A stretch of DNA of 64,000 bases from Acidobacteriaceae bacterium KBS 89 (GCA_000381605.1 KB906756.1:620001-684000), one strand, 5' to 3'. Shown: positions 18,174 through 27,483, numbered from the stretch's first letter. The notes: generated by a model from the sequence alone, not told the origin. Numbers and translations are program-made.

Positions 18174-19046
18174 ATGAATGGTCTTCTCGTACTCGACAAA
18201 CCCGCCGGCGTTACCTCGCACGATGTAGTTGCCATCGTTCGCAGAGCCACTGGAGAAAAATCCATTGGGCATCTGGGCACGCTGGATCCGATGGCCACAG
18301 GGGTTCTTCCGCTGCTGTTGGGCAAGTACACACGTCTGGCCCAGTTCTTCGGACAGGCGGAGAAGGACTACACCGGACATATCCGATTCGGCTTTGCGAC
18401 CGATAGCTTCGATGCGGAGGGGACTGCTGCAACAGATCCTCGGCCGCTAACTCAATCTCTTGAGGAGCTGCGGGCTTTGGGCAGCGGGTTTCACGGCGAG
18501 ATTGACCAGCTTCCTCCGATCTTTTCTGCAAAGAAGATCAACGGGGTGGCGGCGCATAAGTTGGCCCGGGCCGGAGCCGAGGTCCCGGTGAAGCCGGCCC
18601 GGATCACAATCCACAACTTTGAACTGACCTCTCTCCAGGGCGATACGGCGGCTTTTACGATCTCCGTCTCCGCCGGTGGGTATGTGCGGTCTGTGGCTCA
18701 CGAGCTGGGACAACTCGCCGGGTGTGGAGCGCACCTGTCGAGTCTGCGACGCACCCGGGCGGGGGCCTTTACGCTCAAGCAGGCGATTACGATCGACCAG
18801 CTCAAGGCTGCCTCCGTTACCGAGCTTGAAGGGCTGCTGCCGCATCCGCGTACGCTGCTTCCCGAGATGCCTTCGGTCACGGTAGACGATCAGCTGGCGG
18901 GCCGGCTGCGGAACGGGATGCAGGTGAACCTTCCCGATTTCTCCCAGGCCCCGCTGATCAAGGTTTTTACGGCACCCACGGAGTTGCTAGCGATTGGCCG
19001 GCGCATCGCCGGAACGTTGATGCAGCCGATTGTTGTGCTGGGTTAG
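18174..19046 (+). CDS. truB: tRNA pseudouridine(55) synthase
   Basis: 290 residues. TruB isomerises U55 in the T loop of elongator tRNAs. The N-terminal LLVLDKPAGVTSHDVV, the catalytic Asp38 in GHLGTLDPMATGVLP, and the KDYTGHIRFG and GGYVRSVAHELG motifs are all present, with a C-terminal PUA-like part after about 230. ATG at 18174 begins at the family's normal position, with GGAAGA upstream. In many bacteria truB follows rbfA; here it follows the pterin genes instead. Confidence 0.96.
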   Translation: MNGLLVLDKPAGVTSHDVVAIVRRATGEKSIGHLGTLDPMATGVLPLLLGKYTRLAQFFGQAEKDYTGHIRFGFATDSFDAEGTAATDPRPLTQSLEELRALGSGFHGEIDQLPPIFSAKKINGVAAHKLARAGAEVPVKPARITIHNFELTSLQGDTAAFTISVSAGGYVRSVAHELGQLAGCGAHLSSLRRTRAGAFTLKQAITIDQLKAASVTELEGLLPHPRTLLPEMPSVTVDDQLAGRLRNGMQVNLPDFSQAPLIKVFTAPTELLAIGRRIAGTLMQPIVVLG

Positions 19047-19645
19047 GGTTTCCTCTTCCACCGAGGGTAACCACCCCCCCTATTGCCCGCGCGTAAACCA
19101 CTTATAATCAACAATTTGCAACGCGGCAATCGCCGCAAAATATTCATAACAAATGGGTTGCGTCCAAAATATTGCAGCGAAACGAGTTAGCCCTGGAAGA
19201 GTCTCGGGGCTTGCCTGTTTTCGATCTATATATCAAGTATAGCCCGTTGAACCTAACTAATACGCCACGCGGATACTGTTGTTGGGTAATGGGTTAGGCG
19301 ATTTTTGGGCTTGACATGTGATTTTTGGGCAGAAAGTGGCAAAAGAAAATTTTCAGTGGTGGTAAGTGTAGGAGGAAAAAGCAGATCCCCTTCGGGGATG
19401 ACAACCAGAAAGTCAACGAGAACGGCAACGGCAAATACAGAGAATCTTCGCTTCGCTCAGAATCACGAGAGTTTTGATATTTGCGGCAGGTTGGCTTTTC
19501 GAACATCGACCCGGTTCGATTGACGACCAAATTAGTCCGCAATACACTAAATGCAGGATACGAGACTGGATTCTGGCTCGTGGGATCGTTTGGCGGTCGG
19601 GTAAGGCCTCTCGCGCGAGCTTCCCCCAGAGAAGAGAAAGACGTT
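19047..19645 (+). other. 599-base intergenic region upstream of the iron permease
   Basis: No gene is supported; the short frames here are low-complexity. It holds two copies of GATTTTTGGGC near 19300 and 19319, an inverted pair CCTAAC/GTTAGG around 19251-19298, and the low-complexity element at 19376-19470. A TATAAT occurs at 19103-19108 but lacks a well-spaced -35. I see no Fur-box match that I would defend. Confidence 0.45.
19376..19470 (+). repeat. Low-complexity intergenic element
   Basis: A small hairpin CCCCTTCGGGG (about 19386-19396) is followed by a GATGACAACCAGAAAG stretch, CAACGAGAACGGCAACGGCAA-type triplet runs, and a segment ending CGCTTCGCTCAGAATCACG. I recall very similar intergenic runs scattered through genomes of Granulicella and Edaphobacter type. 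Only one copy is in this window, so the repeat status is inferred. Confidence 0.45.
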
Positions 19646-20920
19646 ATGTTGCAGGCATTTATCATTACGCTCCGCGAAGGTGTGGAAGCGTCGCTGATCG
19701 TAGGGATAGTTTTTGCCTACCTGACCAAAATCGGCAGGTCGGAGCTGAAGCGTACGGTGTTCTGGGCGCTGGGATCGGCCGTCGTCGCGAGTATCGGCGT
19801 GGCGGTCGTGGTGGCCCACACCGCGTACAACTCGGACATCGTCGAGGGGTGGGTGATGCTGGCTGCGGCGGTCTTCGTGATCAGCATGATCTGGTTCATG
19901 CATAAGGCCGCGAGGACGATGAAGGGGTCGATCGAAGAGAAGATCTCGCAGTACACGAGCGCGGCTGGGGTGTCGAAGATTGGGCTCTTCTTTTTCGTGT
20001 TTCTGCTGGTGCTGCGCGAAGGCGTGGAGACGGTGCTGATCCTGTCTGCCGTTACGTTGAACTCCACTGAACTGCTGAGTTTCACCGGAACGCTTCTGGG
20101 GATCGCGGTCGCCGTCGTGTTTGGCGTGCTCTTTATCCGTGGCAGTGTGAAGATTAATCTGCAGCGATTCTTTCGCGTCACTACGGTCATTCTTTATTTT
20201 GTGGCGTTCCAGTTGATCGTGAGCGGGCTGCATGAGTTGAGCGAGAACGGGGTTCTGCCTTCGAGCACCGCCGAGATGCGGCTAATTGGTCCGATCGTTC
20301 GTAACGATCTGTTCTTCTTCGTGACGATGCTCGCTCTTGCAGGTCTGATGATGCTGATGGAGTACAAGCGTCGTGCTCCTGCTGTTCTGAATGCAACCGC
20401 TACCGCTGCAGACAGGCGCCGTGCGGAATGGAGTCAGCGGCGCGAGAAGATGTGGATGACAGCGGTAGTTGTCACCAGCTTTGTCTTCATCTTTCTTTCT
20501 ACCGCAGAGTTTATCTACGCCAAGAGCTCTACGGCTCTGTCGCCAACGTCTGCTGTGACGATGGTTGGATCGCAGGTGACGTTGCCTACCGCCGAGGTGA
20601 ACGACGACAAGCTGCACCGCTACGGCGTGCACATTGATGATGGCAAGGGCGGCAACGTCGAGATTCGGTTTCTGCTCTTCAAGAAGCCGGATGGCACTAT
20701 CGTGTCGGTAGCCGATGCGTGCCAGATCTGTGGGCCGGTGGGTTTCTACATCGGCGACCAGGGGATCACGTGCAAGATGTGCGCATCGCCGCTGAATGCA
20801 GCGTCGGTGGGGCAAAAGGGCGGGTGCAATCCAATTCCGCTGAAGTCTGCGGTGGGAGGTGGCCAGGTGGTAATCCAGGCGGCGGATTTGCGTGAGCTGG
20901 CACCGGTCTTTGAGAGGTGA
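19646..20920 (+). CDS. FTR1-family iron permease with C-terminal DUF2318-like Cys-rich domain
   Basis: 424 residues from ATG at 19646, chosen because FTR1 proteins begin just before the first REGVE motif and GAAGAG lies upstream. Seven or so membrane spans carry the two iron-binding motifs REGVE at 10-14 and 124-128. After a last span near 270-290 comes a soluble domain with Cys359/Cys362 (CQIC) and Cys376/Cys379 (CKMC), plus a later Cys-Asn-Pro, as in DUF2318 proteins. FTR1 moves iron across the inner membrane together with an oxidase or periplasmic iron protein. The permease and the Cys domain are often separate genes; here they are fused. Two FtsX permeases and an ATPase follow in one operon. 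Confidence 0.9.
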   Translation: MLQAFIITLREGVEASLIVGIVFAYLTKIGRSELKRTVFWALGSAVVASIGVAVVVAHTAYNSDIVEGWVMLAAAVFVISMIWFMHKAARTMKGSIEEKISQYTSAAGVSKIGLFFFVFLLVLREGVETVLILSAVTLNSTELLSFTGTLLGIAVAVVFGVLFIRGSVKINLQRFFRVTTVILYFVAFQLIVSGLHELSENGVLPSSTAEMRLIGPIVRNDLFFFVTMLALAGLMMLMEYKRRAPAVLNATATAADRRRAEWSQRREKMWMTAVVVTSFVFIFLSTAEFIYAKSSTALSPTSAVTMVGSQVTLPTAEVNDDKLHRYGVHIDDGKGGNVEIRFLLFKKPDGTIVSVADACQICGPVGFYIGDQGITCKMCASPLNAASVGQKGGCNPIPLKSAVGGGQVVIQAADLRELAPVFER

Positions 20921-20954
20921 GGGGGAACGGTGAGGGAAAGGTGAGGGCACGCTG

Positions 20955-22253
20955 ATGTTCTTCCGCCTGCTGATGGAGAGTTTTCGCAGACAACGCCGGC
21001 GCAAGATGCTGGCGGGGATTGCGATCCTGCTCGGCACGACGGCTGTGACGGCGATGCTGGCGCTGGCGACGACGATTGGGGATCGGATACACAAGGAGCT
21101 GGCGGTGTATGGGGCGAATATTGTTGTTTATCCGAAGGCGGATCTGCTGGATGTGAAGGTTGGGGGCGTGGATGTGAAGCCGGCTTCGGGTGGGGTTTAT
21201 TTGAAGGAGAGCGACCTTCAAAAGCTGAAGGCGATCTTCTGGGCGAACAATATTACGGGAGTGAGTCCGGAGCTGCCGGTGCAGTTTGCAGTCTCGCGTC
21301 AGGGCGATGAACGGTTGTTTCCTGCTAAAGGAGTCGGCTACTGGTTCGATCACGATTTTGCCAGCCTGAAGACCGGGGCTCCGGCATTGCATCCGTGGTG
21401 GCATCTGGAGGGAACGTGGCCATCGCGCAGTGGAGATGTCGTTGTGGGGGCAAACTTTGCGAAGCAGCTTGGCCTCAAGGTCGGCGATCGCTTTCGTATG
21501 CAAAGCGCTCCAGGGAATGTTGGATCTTCTTCGTCGACGGTCAACGTAGTTGGCATTGTGACGTCCGGAGATGAGACAGACGGTGCGGTGCTGTTACCGC
21601 TGCAGGCGGCTCAGACACTGGTTGGAGCAAATGACGGCGTGCGCCGTGTTGAGGTGAGTGCGAGGACGAAGCCCGAAGACGCATTCGCCCGCAAAGATCC
21701 TGAAACGCTCTCTCCCAAGGACCACGAGATCTGGTACTGCAGGCCGTATGCGAACTCGATTGCGTATCAGATTCGCGAGGCGATTCCTGGTGCACAGGCT
21801 GAACAGGTTCGGCGTGTGGAACAGAGCGAAGGCAATGTGCTGAACCGGATCAGCGGGTTGATGTGGCTGATTAGTGCGGCGGCGCTGCTTGCTGCGGGAT
21901 TTGCTGTGAGTGCGGCGATGGCGACAGCGATTCTGGAGCGGCGGGGAGAGATCGGATTGATGCGCTCGCTGGGCGCAAGCAAGGGTGCGATTGCGTTTCT
22001 GTTCTATGCGGAGACCGGGCTGCTGGCGGTGTTTGCGGGAACGCTTGGTTATCTTGCCGGATCGGGGCTTGCTGCGTGGCTGGGCGCGCGGATCTTTGCA
22101 GGTGATGGTGGCGCGGCTGAGGCGGTGCTGATTCCTGTGCTGTTGCCGGTGGTTGTTGCGCTGGCTCTGGTCGTGGCGATTGCGGGAAGTACGCCTTCGA
22201 TACGGGCTGCGCTGCGCATGGAGCCTTCGGCGATTCTGCGAGAGGACGCCTGA
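20955..22253 (+). CDS. FtsX-like ABC permease, copy 1
   Basis: 432 residues. One membrane span at about 15-38, a long extracytoplasmic (MacPCD-like) domain to about 285, then three spans near 290-425: the MacB/LolC topology. 'LERRGEIGLMRSLGASKG' is the cytoplasmic coupling helix of FtsX proteins. The next gene starts inside its stop (ATG at 22253). In Campylobacter-type loci with P19 and FTR1, a similar pair plus an ATPase accompanies the iron permease, probably driving a mechanical or redox step in the periplasm rather than transport as such. Confidence 0.88.
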   Translation: MFFRLLMESFRRQRRRKMLAGIAILLGTTAVTAMLALATTIGDRIHKELAVYGANIVVYPKADLLDVKVGGVDVKPASGGVYLKESDLQKLKAIFWANNITGVSPELPVQFAVSRQGDERLFPAKGVGYWFDHDFASLKTGAPALHPWWHLEGTWPSRSGDVVVGANFAKQLGLKVGDRFRMQSAPGNVGSSSSTVNVVGIVTSGDETDGAVLLPLQAAQTLVGANDGVRRVEVSARTKPEDAFARKDPETLSPKDHEIWYCRPYANSIAYQIREAIPGAQAEQVRRVEQSEGNVLNRISGLMWLISAAALLAAGFAVSAAMATAILERRGEIGLMRSLGASKGAIAFLFYAETGLLAVFAGTLGYLAGSGLAAWLGARIFAGDGGAAEAVLIPVLLPVVVALALVVAIAGSTPSIRAALRMEPSAILREDA

Positions 22254-23356
22254 TGGCGACGCTGAGCCTTACAGGGATGTTGCATCGGTCGCTGGTGCAT
22301 CGCAGGGCGCGGAGCGTGTCAGCGTTGGTTGCGATGACCGTGTCGGCTGGTGTGGCGACGGCGCTGCTGACGTTGTATGCCGACCTTGATACCAAACTGC
22401 ATAAGGAGTTTCGCAGCTTCGGCGCGAATATTGTGATTACGGCGCATGCGAATGCTTCGCTGCCGACGGATGCTGTTGCGCGTGTGCAGCAGGCTGCCGG
22501 TGCGGACGCGCTGGCGGCGGAGTTTGCTTATGCTGTGGCGACGACGGACAAGGGGACACCCATCGTTGTGGCCGGTACGGATTTCGCGGCGGTAAAGCGG
22601 CTGGATTCGTGGTGGCAGGTGGATGCATGGCCGGACGCTGCGGTGATGGACTCTGCGCTGTTAGGTCAACGGGCGGCACAGTTTGTGGGGAATGAGCGTG
22701 CGATTGTTCTTACGTATGCGGGACGCGCCATCACGGTGTCGGGTGTGGGGCGCATCAGGACTGGCGGCGATGAAGACAGCCGCATCTACATGCCGTTGGT
22801 TGCGTTCACTGCGTGGACAGGTGTGGGGCCGAGTGTGATTGAGCTGCAGGTGCCGGGAGGAGTTAAGCGCGTTGAGGCGACGATGGCAAAGCTGCAACAG
22901 GAGCTGCCGGAGGTGCAGGTGCAGCCGGTGCGGCAGCTTGTGGAGGGCGAGTCGAAGATCGTTGATCGCACGCATGCACTGATGTATGGGGCGGTTTTGC
23001 TGATTGCGCTGACTGTGGCGGTGAGCGTGCTGGCGACGTTGTCGGCGAGTGTGCTCGAGCGACGGCGGGATTTCGCGCTGATGAAGGCGCTGGGCGGGTC
23101 GCAGAGAACGTTGATGGGGATGTTTTTGCTGGAGGCGCTGGTGCTTGCGCTCTCAGGCGTGGCGGCGGGGTTTGTGGTGGGGTCGGCGGCGGCATGGGCG
23201 ATCAGCGAGGGGAATTTTCATACGGCGACGTTGCCGCATCTGTCGGTGTTGCCGATGGTGCTGTTGCTGAATGTGGCGATTGCGTCGATTGCAGCGCTGT
23301 TGCCGTTGCGAGTGCTGCGAGGGTTGCAGCCGGCTGCGCTGCTGAAGGGGGAATGA
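22253..23356 (+). CDS. FtsX-like ABC permease, copy 2
   Basis: 367 residues with the same layout as copy 1: N-terminal span about 22-45, extracytoplasmic domain to about 235, three C-terminal spans, and the coupling helix LERRRDFALMKALGGSQR. It is shorter in the extracytoplasmic part, so the two likely form a heterodimer, like LolC/LolE. A one-base overlap with copy 1 points to coupled translation. The ATPase gene begins 13 bases downstream. Confidence 0.88.
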   Translation: MATLSLTGMLHRSLVHRRARSVSALVAMTVSAGVATALLTLYADLDTKLHKEFRSFGANIVITAHANASLPTDAVARVQQAAGADALAAEFAYAVATTDKGTPIVVAGTDFAAVKRLDSWWQVDAWPDAAVMDSALLGQRAAQFVGNERAIVLTYAGRAITVSGVGRIRTGGDEDSRIYMPLVAFTAWTGVGPSVIELQVPGGVKRVEATMAKLQQELPEVQVQPVRQLVEGESKIVDRTHALMYGAVLLIALTVAVSVLATLSASVLERRRDFALMKALGGSQRTLMGMFLLEALVLALSGVAAGFVVGSAAAWAISEGNFHTATLPHLSVLPMVLLLNVAIASIAALLPLRVLRGLQPAALLKGE

Positions 23357-23369
23357 GAGGATAGAGAGT

Positions 23370-24134
23370 GTGAATGAAGCTAAGGTACAGACGGGGCCGC
23401 TGGGCGGGTCATTGAGCGAGCAGACGACGCGACCGGATTGCGCTGTGATTGCGCTGAGTCATGTGACGCGGGAATATTCGGGGCATGCCGGCGTGGTGCG
23501 GGCGCTGGCGGACGCTTCGTTTTCTATTGTTGCGGGCGAGTGGGTGGCGATTACGGGACCGTCGGGTTCGGGTAAGAGCACGCTGGTTAATTTGATTGGC
23601 TGCCTGGATCGGCCTACTGCGGGTGAGTTGAAGATCGATAACGTCGATGTGGCGTCGATGAGCGCGACGGAGCTGGACCGGTTTCGCGCGGACAAGATCG
23701 GATTTATCTTTCAGCAGTTTCATCTGATTCCCTACTTGTCGGCGGTGGAAAACGTTATGCTGGCGCAGTATTTTCACTCGATGACGGATGAGGCGGAGGC
23801 GCGGGCGGCGCTGGATAAGGTTGGGTTGGGGAGCCGCATCTCGCATCTGCCGAGTGAGCTTTCGGGTGGGGAGCAGCAGAGGGTTTGTATTGCGAGAGCG
23901 CTGATTAATCATCCGCCGATTCTGCTGGCGGATGAGCCTACGGGGAATCTGGACGCGGCGAATCAGACGATTGTGGCAGAGTTGCTGCAGGATTTGCACC
24001 GGAATGGCCATACGATCGTGATGGTGACGCATGATCCGGAGATGGCGGGGCTGGCGCAACGGAAGATTGCGCTGAGTCATGGCAAGGTTTTTTGCCACCC
24101 GGTGGGTGGGCCGATGGTTACTCTGCGGCGTTGA
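23370..24134 (+). CDS. ABC transporter ATPase, LolD/MacB type
   Basis: 254 residues from GTG at 23370 with a GAGAGGATAGAG ribosome site. Walker A GPSGSGKST is at 63-71, signature LSGGEQQRV, Walker B ILLADEPTGNLD and the H-loop MVTHD. The ADEPTGNLD form and the lack of a fused permease mark the LolD/MacB/FtsE class that energises FtsX permeases, here surely the two encoded just before. About 25 residues precede the usual domain start, so an internal start is possible but none has a better site. It closes the iron operon. Confidence 0.92.
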   Translation: MNEAKVQTGPLGGSLSEQTTRPDCAVIALSHVTREYSGHAGVVRALADASFSIVAGEWVAITGPSGSGKSTLVNLIGCLDRPTAGELKIDNVDVASMSATELDRFRADKIGFIFQQFHLIPYLSAVENVMLAQYFHSMTDEAEARAALDKVGLGSRISHLPSELSGGEQQRVCIARALINHPPILLADEPTGNLDAANQTIVAELLQDLHRNGHTIVMVTHDPEMAGLAQRKIALSHGKVFCHPVGGPMVTLRR

Positions 24135-24169
24135 CCTCGGGTGGCGGCTTCTATGGGTGGCGATGCCGC

Positions 24170-24568
24170 TTACTTGTCTTTTTGCAGCTCGACTACGACG
24201 ACTTCGATTGGCTTGTCCCCGGCGTTAACGTCGGCGTGCATCGCGTTCGGCGGCATGGCAGGGAGCCAATAGGCTTTGCCTTTCTCCCAGATGTGAACCT
24301 CTTTGGCGCCGCTCGGATCGACGATGTTCATTGTGCCACCAGTCAGGGGAATGATGACTCGGCCGTGATCGTGCCGGTGCATGGCGAGAGGCGAGTTGGG
24401 GAGCACCAGGGAGCGCCAGACTTTGACGTCGTCATTCTGAAAGAGCTGGATTCGCTGGGTTTGGGTCTGGTTTTGGGTTTGGGTCCAACTAGCCTGGGAA
24501 CGAATGGCGGCGAAGAGTGCCAAGGCGAGTGCGGTGGCAGCCATCGCGCGATTCAAAGTGACTTTCAT
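24170..24568 (-). CDS. Secreted small cupin-domain protein
   Basis: 132 residues. A signal peptide (about 1-26, ending in Ala) precedes a Gln/Thr-rich linker and a single cupin barrel. The first cupin motif is HRHDHGRVIIPLTGG; the second is degenerate, with PPNAMHADVNAGD supplying a late His. Isolated cupins of this kind may be sugar-binding, detoxifying or non-enzymatic, so no reaction is assigned. It converges on the iron operon with 35 bases between stops, and no clear terminator hairpin is seen there. Confidence 0.75.
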   Translation of the reverse strand: MKVTLNRAMAATALALALFAAIRSQASWTQTQNQTQTQRIQLFQNDDVKVWRSLVLPNSPLAMHRHDHGRVIIPLTGGTMNIVDPSGAKEVHIWEKGKAYWLPAMPPNAMHADVNAGDKPIEVVVVELQKDK

Positions 24569-24629
24569 CTAAATCCTCCGGTGTGGCGGCAGTGTAGCAT
24601 CCGCGAATTGGAGGATTCGAAGGTTGAAG

Positions 24630-25487
24630 CTAGCGCTCTCCCCATTTGAGTTTGGAGCGAAGGACGCTGAAGAGGCCGTTAGGGCGGCTGCGAAGGAGAC
24701 GGACGCTTGATTCAGAGCGGTGACAGTGGACGTAGTCGTCGAGCGCGAGCGGAACTGCCTCCTGGCCGTCGACGGTGAGGTAGATTTCGTTGGGAACGCC
24801 GACGACATGGACGCTGACAGTGGATTCGCCGGGGGTGACGATGGGGCGGATGGTCAGCAGGTGCGGGCAGATTGGAGTGACCAGCATGGCGTTGACGCTG
24901 GGCATGACGATGGGCCCGTTGGCGGCGAGGTTGTAGGCGGTGGAACCGGTGGGGGTGGAGACGATGACACCGTCGGCCCGGAAGGTGGCGACGAGCTGGC
25001 TGTCGATTTCGACGGTGTAGTCGCCCATACGAGCGATGGTGCCCTTGGCGATGACGACGTCGTTGAGGGCATCCCATTGTCGTAGGACCTCACCGTCGCG
25101 GATGTGTTCGGCGTGCATCATGCTGCGGACTTCGACCTCGGCGCAGTTGTCGCACCAGGCTTCGAGCGTGGTGTAGAGGTCGGAGAGAGGGATTTCGGTG
25201 AGAAAGCCGAGGGAGCCGAGGTTGACGCTGAGAATTGGTGTCGTGGTGCGAGCGAAGGCGCGGGCCGCGGCGAGGAGGGTGCCATCGCCGCCGAGGACGA
25301 TCACGAGGTTCGGCTTGTGCGTCGGCAGGTCTATGCGTTCGATGGGATTGGGAGCGTCGATGTAGGCCGCGCTGTCAGGGTCAAGCAGGTAGTGGTAGTG
25401 GCGCGCTTCGAGCCAGGCGATGAGATCGCGCAGGATGCCGGCGACTTCCGGCTTCTGAGGCTTGGAGATGATGGCGGCCTGGAGCAT
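24630..25487 (-). CDS. nadK: NAD kinase
   Basis: 285 residues. NAD kinase phosphorylates NAD to NADP in the cytoplasm. The GGDGT motif is at 66-70, LNDVVIAKG supplies the NE/D-type nucleotide loop, and GSTAYNLAANGPIV is the conserved second-domain motif. Length and order of motifs are normal. The start context lies between this gene and the next gene on the same strand, about 48 bases away. Confidence 0.96.
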   Translation of the reverse strand: MLQAAIISKPQKPEVAGILRDLIAWLEARHYHYLLDPDSAAYIDAPNPIERIDLPTHKPNLVIVLGGDGTLLAAARAFARTTTPILSVNLGSLGFLTEIPLSDLYTTLEAWCDNCAEVEVRSMMHAEHIRDGEVLRQWDALNDVVIAKGTIARMGDYTVEIDSQLVATFRADGVIVSTPTGSTAYNLAANGPIVMPSVNAMLVTPICPHLLTIRPIVTPGESTVSVHVVGVPNEIYLTVDGQEAVPLALDDYVHCHRSESSVRLLRSRPNGLFSVLRSKLKWGER

Positions 25488-25534
25488 TGATGCTTAGTGT
25501 AAATGCACGCATGCCGCGCTTCGCATGTGGCCCG

Positions 25535-26509
25535 TCATTTAGGCGTGTTTGCCGATCGCGTTGCTATTTTTGCGACGAGAGCGGCGCCCTTATACGAAGC
25601 GGCCGTAGCTCGGATTCCGTCGGGGTACGAAGTGCCCGCAAAGCCGAACTCCCGGGCGAATTTGCCGGAATCGAACAGGTAAGGCGAATCGTATTGATAG
25701 AGCATTTCGTAGGATTCCGCGACCAAGGGATTGAACCACCCAGCAATTCGGATCATCGGCCTATTCAGGACACGATGCGTGGGTGCGACACCAAGTTCCT
25801 TTGCGGCGAGGGCGACAAGCTCTTTTCCCGTGAGCGGATGGGGCGTGGTGGGGACGTGCCAAGTCTGATTCCAGGCGGTTGGGCGTTCCGCGAGTTGAAC
25901 CAGGCTCTGCGCGGCGTCCGGTGTGTAGGTAAAAGAGTGGGGAACGGAATCATTCACGAGCCATGAGGCCTTTTGCTTCGTGGACAAGGGCTCGAAGACG
26001 AGAACATTCGGAATGCCGTTGTGTGCGTCGTGACCATAGAAGTCGGCGGAACGAGCGATCATACCGGTGAGAGAACCGGCCTTCCATTCGTTGATGAATT
26101 CGGTGGCAATCTTCGAGCGGACCTCGCCCTTCCTGCTGCAGGGATTGAAGGGTGTTTCCTCGGTCATGGGGCCGCTGACCCTTCCGTACATGTAAACATT
26201 GTCAAAGAAGATGAGCTTAGCGCCAGCGCGCTTGCAGGCCTCGATGGTGTTGCTCGTGATACGCGGCCACATCTCCTGCCAGACCTTGTGATCGTACTTG
26301 AGACCAGCGAGCAGAAGCACAACGTTGGAGCCGCCGGCGACAGCCTGGATGGTTTGAACTCTATCTGTAAGATCGGCTGCGACCGTTTCAGTCGCGCCGG
26401 GAACCGTCCGCGGATTACGCCCGACAAGGCGGAATGGCTGCTTTTTTGCTACGAGAATCTTGACGAGTTCGTTGCTTATCGCACCGCCTGCTCCGAGAAT
26501 GGTGATCAC
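25535..26509 (-). CDS. NAD(P)-dependent epimerase/NmrA-like dehydrogenase
   Basis: 324 residues. The N-terminal Rossmann motif is GAGGAISNELVK (about 6-17), followed by an Arg after the second strand (VGRNPRT), which favours NADPH. A VYMYGR motif lies at the usual catalytic-Tyr place, but the YxxxK pair is not clear, so it may be an atypical SDR with regulatory or reductase activity. The rest fits the NAD-dependent epimerase fold. It is alone between nadK and tlyA. The substrate is unknown. Confidence 0.82.
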   Translation of the reverse strand: MITILGAGGAISNELVKILVAKKQPFRLVGRNPRTVPGATETVAADLTDRVQTIQAVAGGSNVVLLLAGLKYDHKVWQEMWPRITSNTIEACKRAGAKLIFFDNVYMYGRVSGPMTEETPFNPCSRKGEVRSKIATEFINEWKAGSLTGMIARSADFYGHDAHNGIPNVLVFEPLSTKQKASWLVNDSVPHSFTYTPDAAQSLVQLAERPTAWNQTWHVPTTPHPLTGKELVALAAKELGVAPTHRVLNRPMIRIAGWFNPLVAESYEMLYQYDSPYLFDSGKFAREFGFAGTSYPDGIRATAASYKGAALVAKIATRSANTPK

Positions 26510-26646
26510 CGGTCTGCCTTTCGTGAGTAGAAAAGAGTGAGCTACCCGCGACCGAATGCAACCATGCTAATAAAACATGCGGAAGGAGGAGCCGAGTTTG
26601 ATGGCTACTTGACAGCGTCAAAAGAGATCCTCGGAGGCTAATGCAA

Positions 26647-26682
26647 CCCGATTGCGGTCCATTTTAATGGACTTCAATCGGG
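26647..26682 (-). terminator. Strong hairpin just after tlyA
   Basis: Arms CCCGATTG and CAATCGGG enclose a second perfect stem GTCCATT/AATGGAC, together 36 bases starting directly at the tlyA stop. Read in the tlyA direction it is not followed by a good T run, so it may slow or protect transcript ends rather than terminate by itself. Confidence 0.5.
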
Positions 26683-27483
26683 TCAGGAGAAATGGGTGTG
26701 GAGGAGGTATTCGTGGTTGCCCTCCATGCCGTGGATGGGTGAGTCGATCACTTCGACGCCGGTGCCGTGCTGTTCGAGGACACATTCGCGGACCCGGTCG
26801 ATGGCGGCCTGTCGCGCGTCCGGGTCGCGGACTATGCCTCCCTTGCCGATATTTTCGCGGCCTGCTTCGAACTGCGGCTTGATGAGGATGACGGCGTGGC
26901 CCTGCCATGGATGGTCTGGGGTGCTGAGCGCAGCGAGGACCGCTGGAAGGACAAGGGTGGCGGAGATGAAGGAGACGTCCATTGCGAAGAAGACCGGAGC
27001 GGGCTGTGATGGCGTGAGAAGTTCGCCAGAGGTGAGAAGGCGGGCGTTGGTGCGTTCGAGGAGGGTGACGCGAGGATCGTCGCGCAGCTTCTGTGCGATC
27101 TGACCGTAGCCGGTGTCCACGGAGAGGAGGGTGGCGGCACCGCTTTGGAGCATGCAGTCGGTGAAGCCGCCGGTGGAGGCCCCGATGTCGACGCAGGCGA
27201 GACCGGTGAGGTCGATGGACCAGTGGTTGAGGGCGTGCTCGAGCTTGAGGCCGCCGCGGCTGACGTACTTGAGGTCGGAGCCGAGGAGGCGGATGGCGGC
27301 GGTCGTGGAGATGGAGGTGCCGGGCTTGTCGATGCGCTGCTCCTCGACGAGGACTCGACCGGCGAGGATGAGGGCGTGTGCGCGCTCGCGTGAGGCGGCA
27401 TGGCCCTGGTCGACGAGGAGCTTGTCGAGGCGAACTTTTTGGGGGCGGGCCTTTTCCTGGCGTTCTTTGGGGGAATTCTTCAT
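26683..27483 (-). CDS. tlyA: TlyA-family rRNA 2'-O-methyltransferase (hemolysin-like)
   Basis: 266 residues. An S4 RNA-binding domain (about 17-75, VRLDKLLVDQGHAASRERA) is followed by an FtsJ-like methyltransferase with the SAM motif VDIGASTGGFTD at 98-109. TlyA methylates cytidine 2'-OH in 16S and/or 23S rRNA, and its presence gives capreomycin sensitivity in mycobacteria. Domain order and length match. The long hairpin follows its stop. Confidence 0.93.
   Translation of the reverse strand: MKNSPKERQEKARPQKVRLDKLLVDQGHAASRERAHALILAGRVLVEEQRIDKPGTSISTTAAIRLLGSDLKYVSRGGLKLEHALNHWSIDLTGLACVDIGASTGGFTDCMLQSGAATLLSVDTGYGQIAQKLRDDPRVTLLERTNARLLTSGELLTPSQPAPVFFAMDVSFISATLVLPAVLAALSTPDHPWQGHAVILIKPQFEAGRENIGKGGIVRDPDARQAAIDRVRECVLEQHGTGVEVIDSPIHGMEGNHEYLLHTHFS

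Noticed and set aside
19080..19108. Promoter with TATAAT at 19103 upstream of the iron permease
   Set aside because: The -10-like box has no -35 at a usable distance and lies over 500 bases from the gene.
19294..19665. 123-codon minus-strand frame upstream of the iron permease
   Set aside because: It is generated by the low-complexity element and reads as unstructured sequence.
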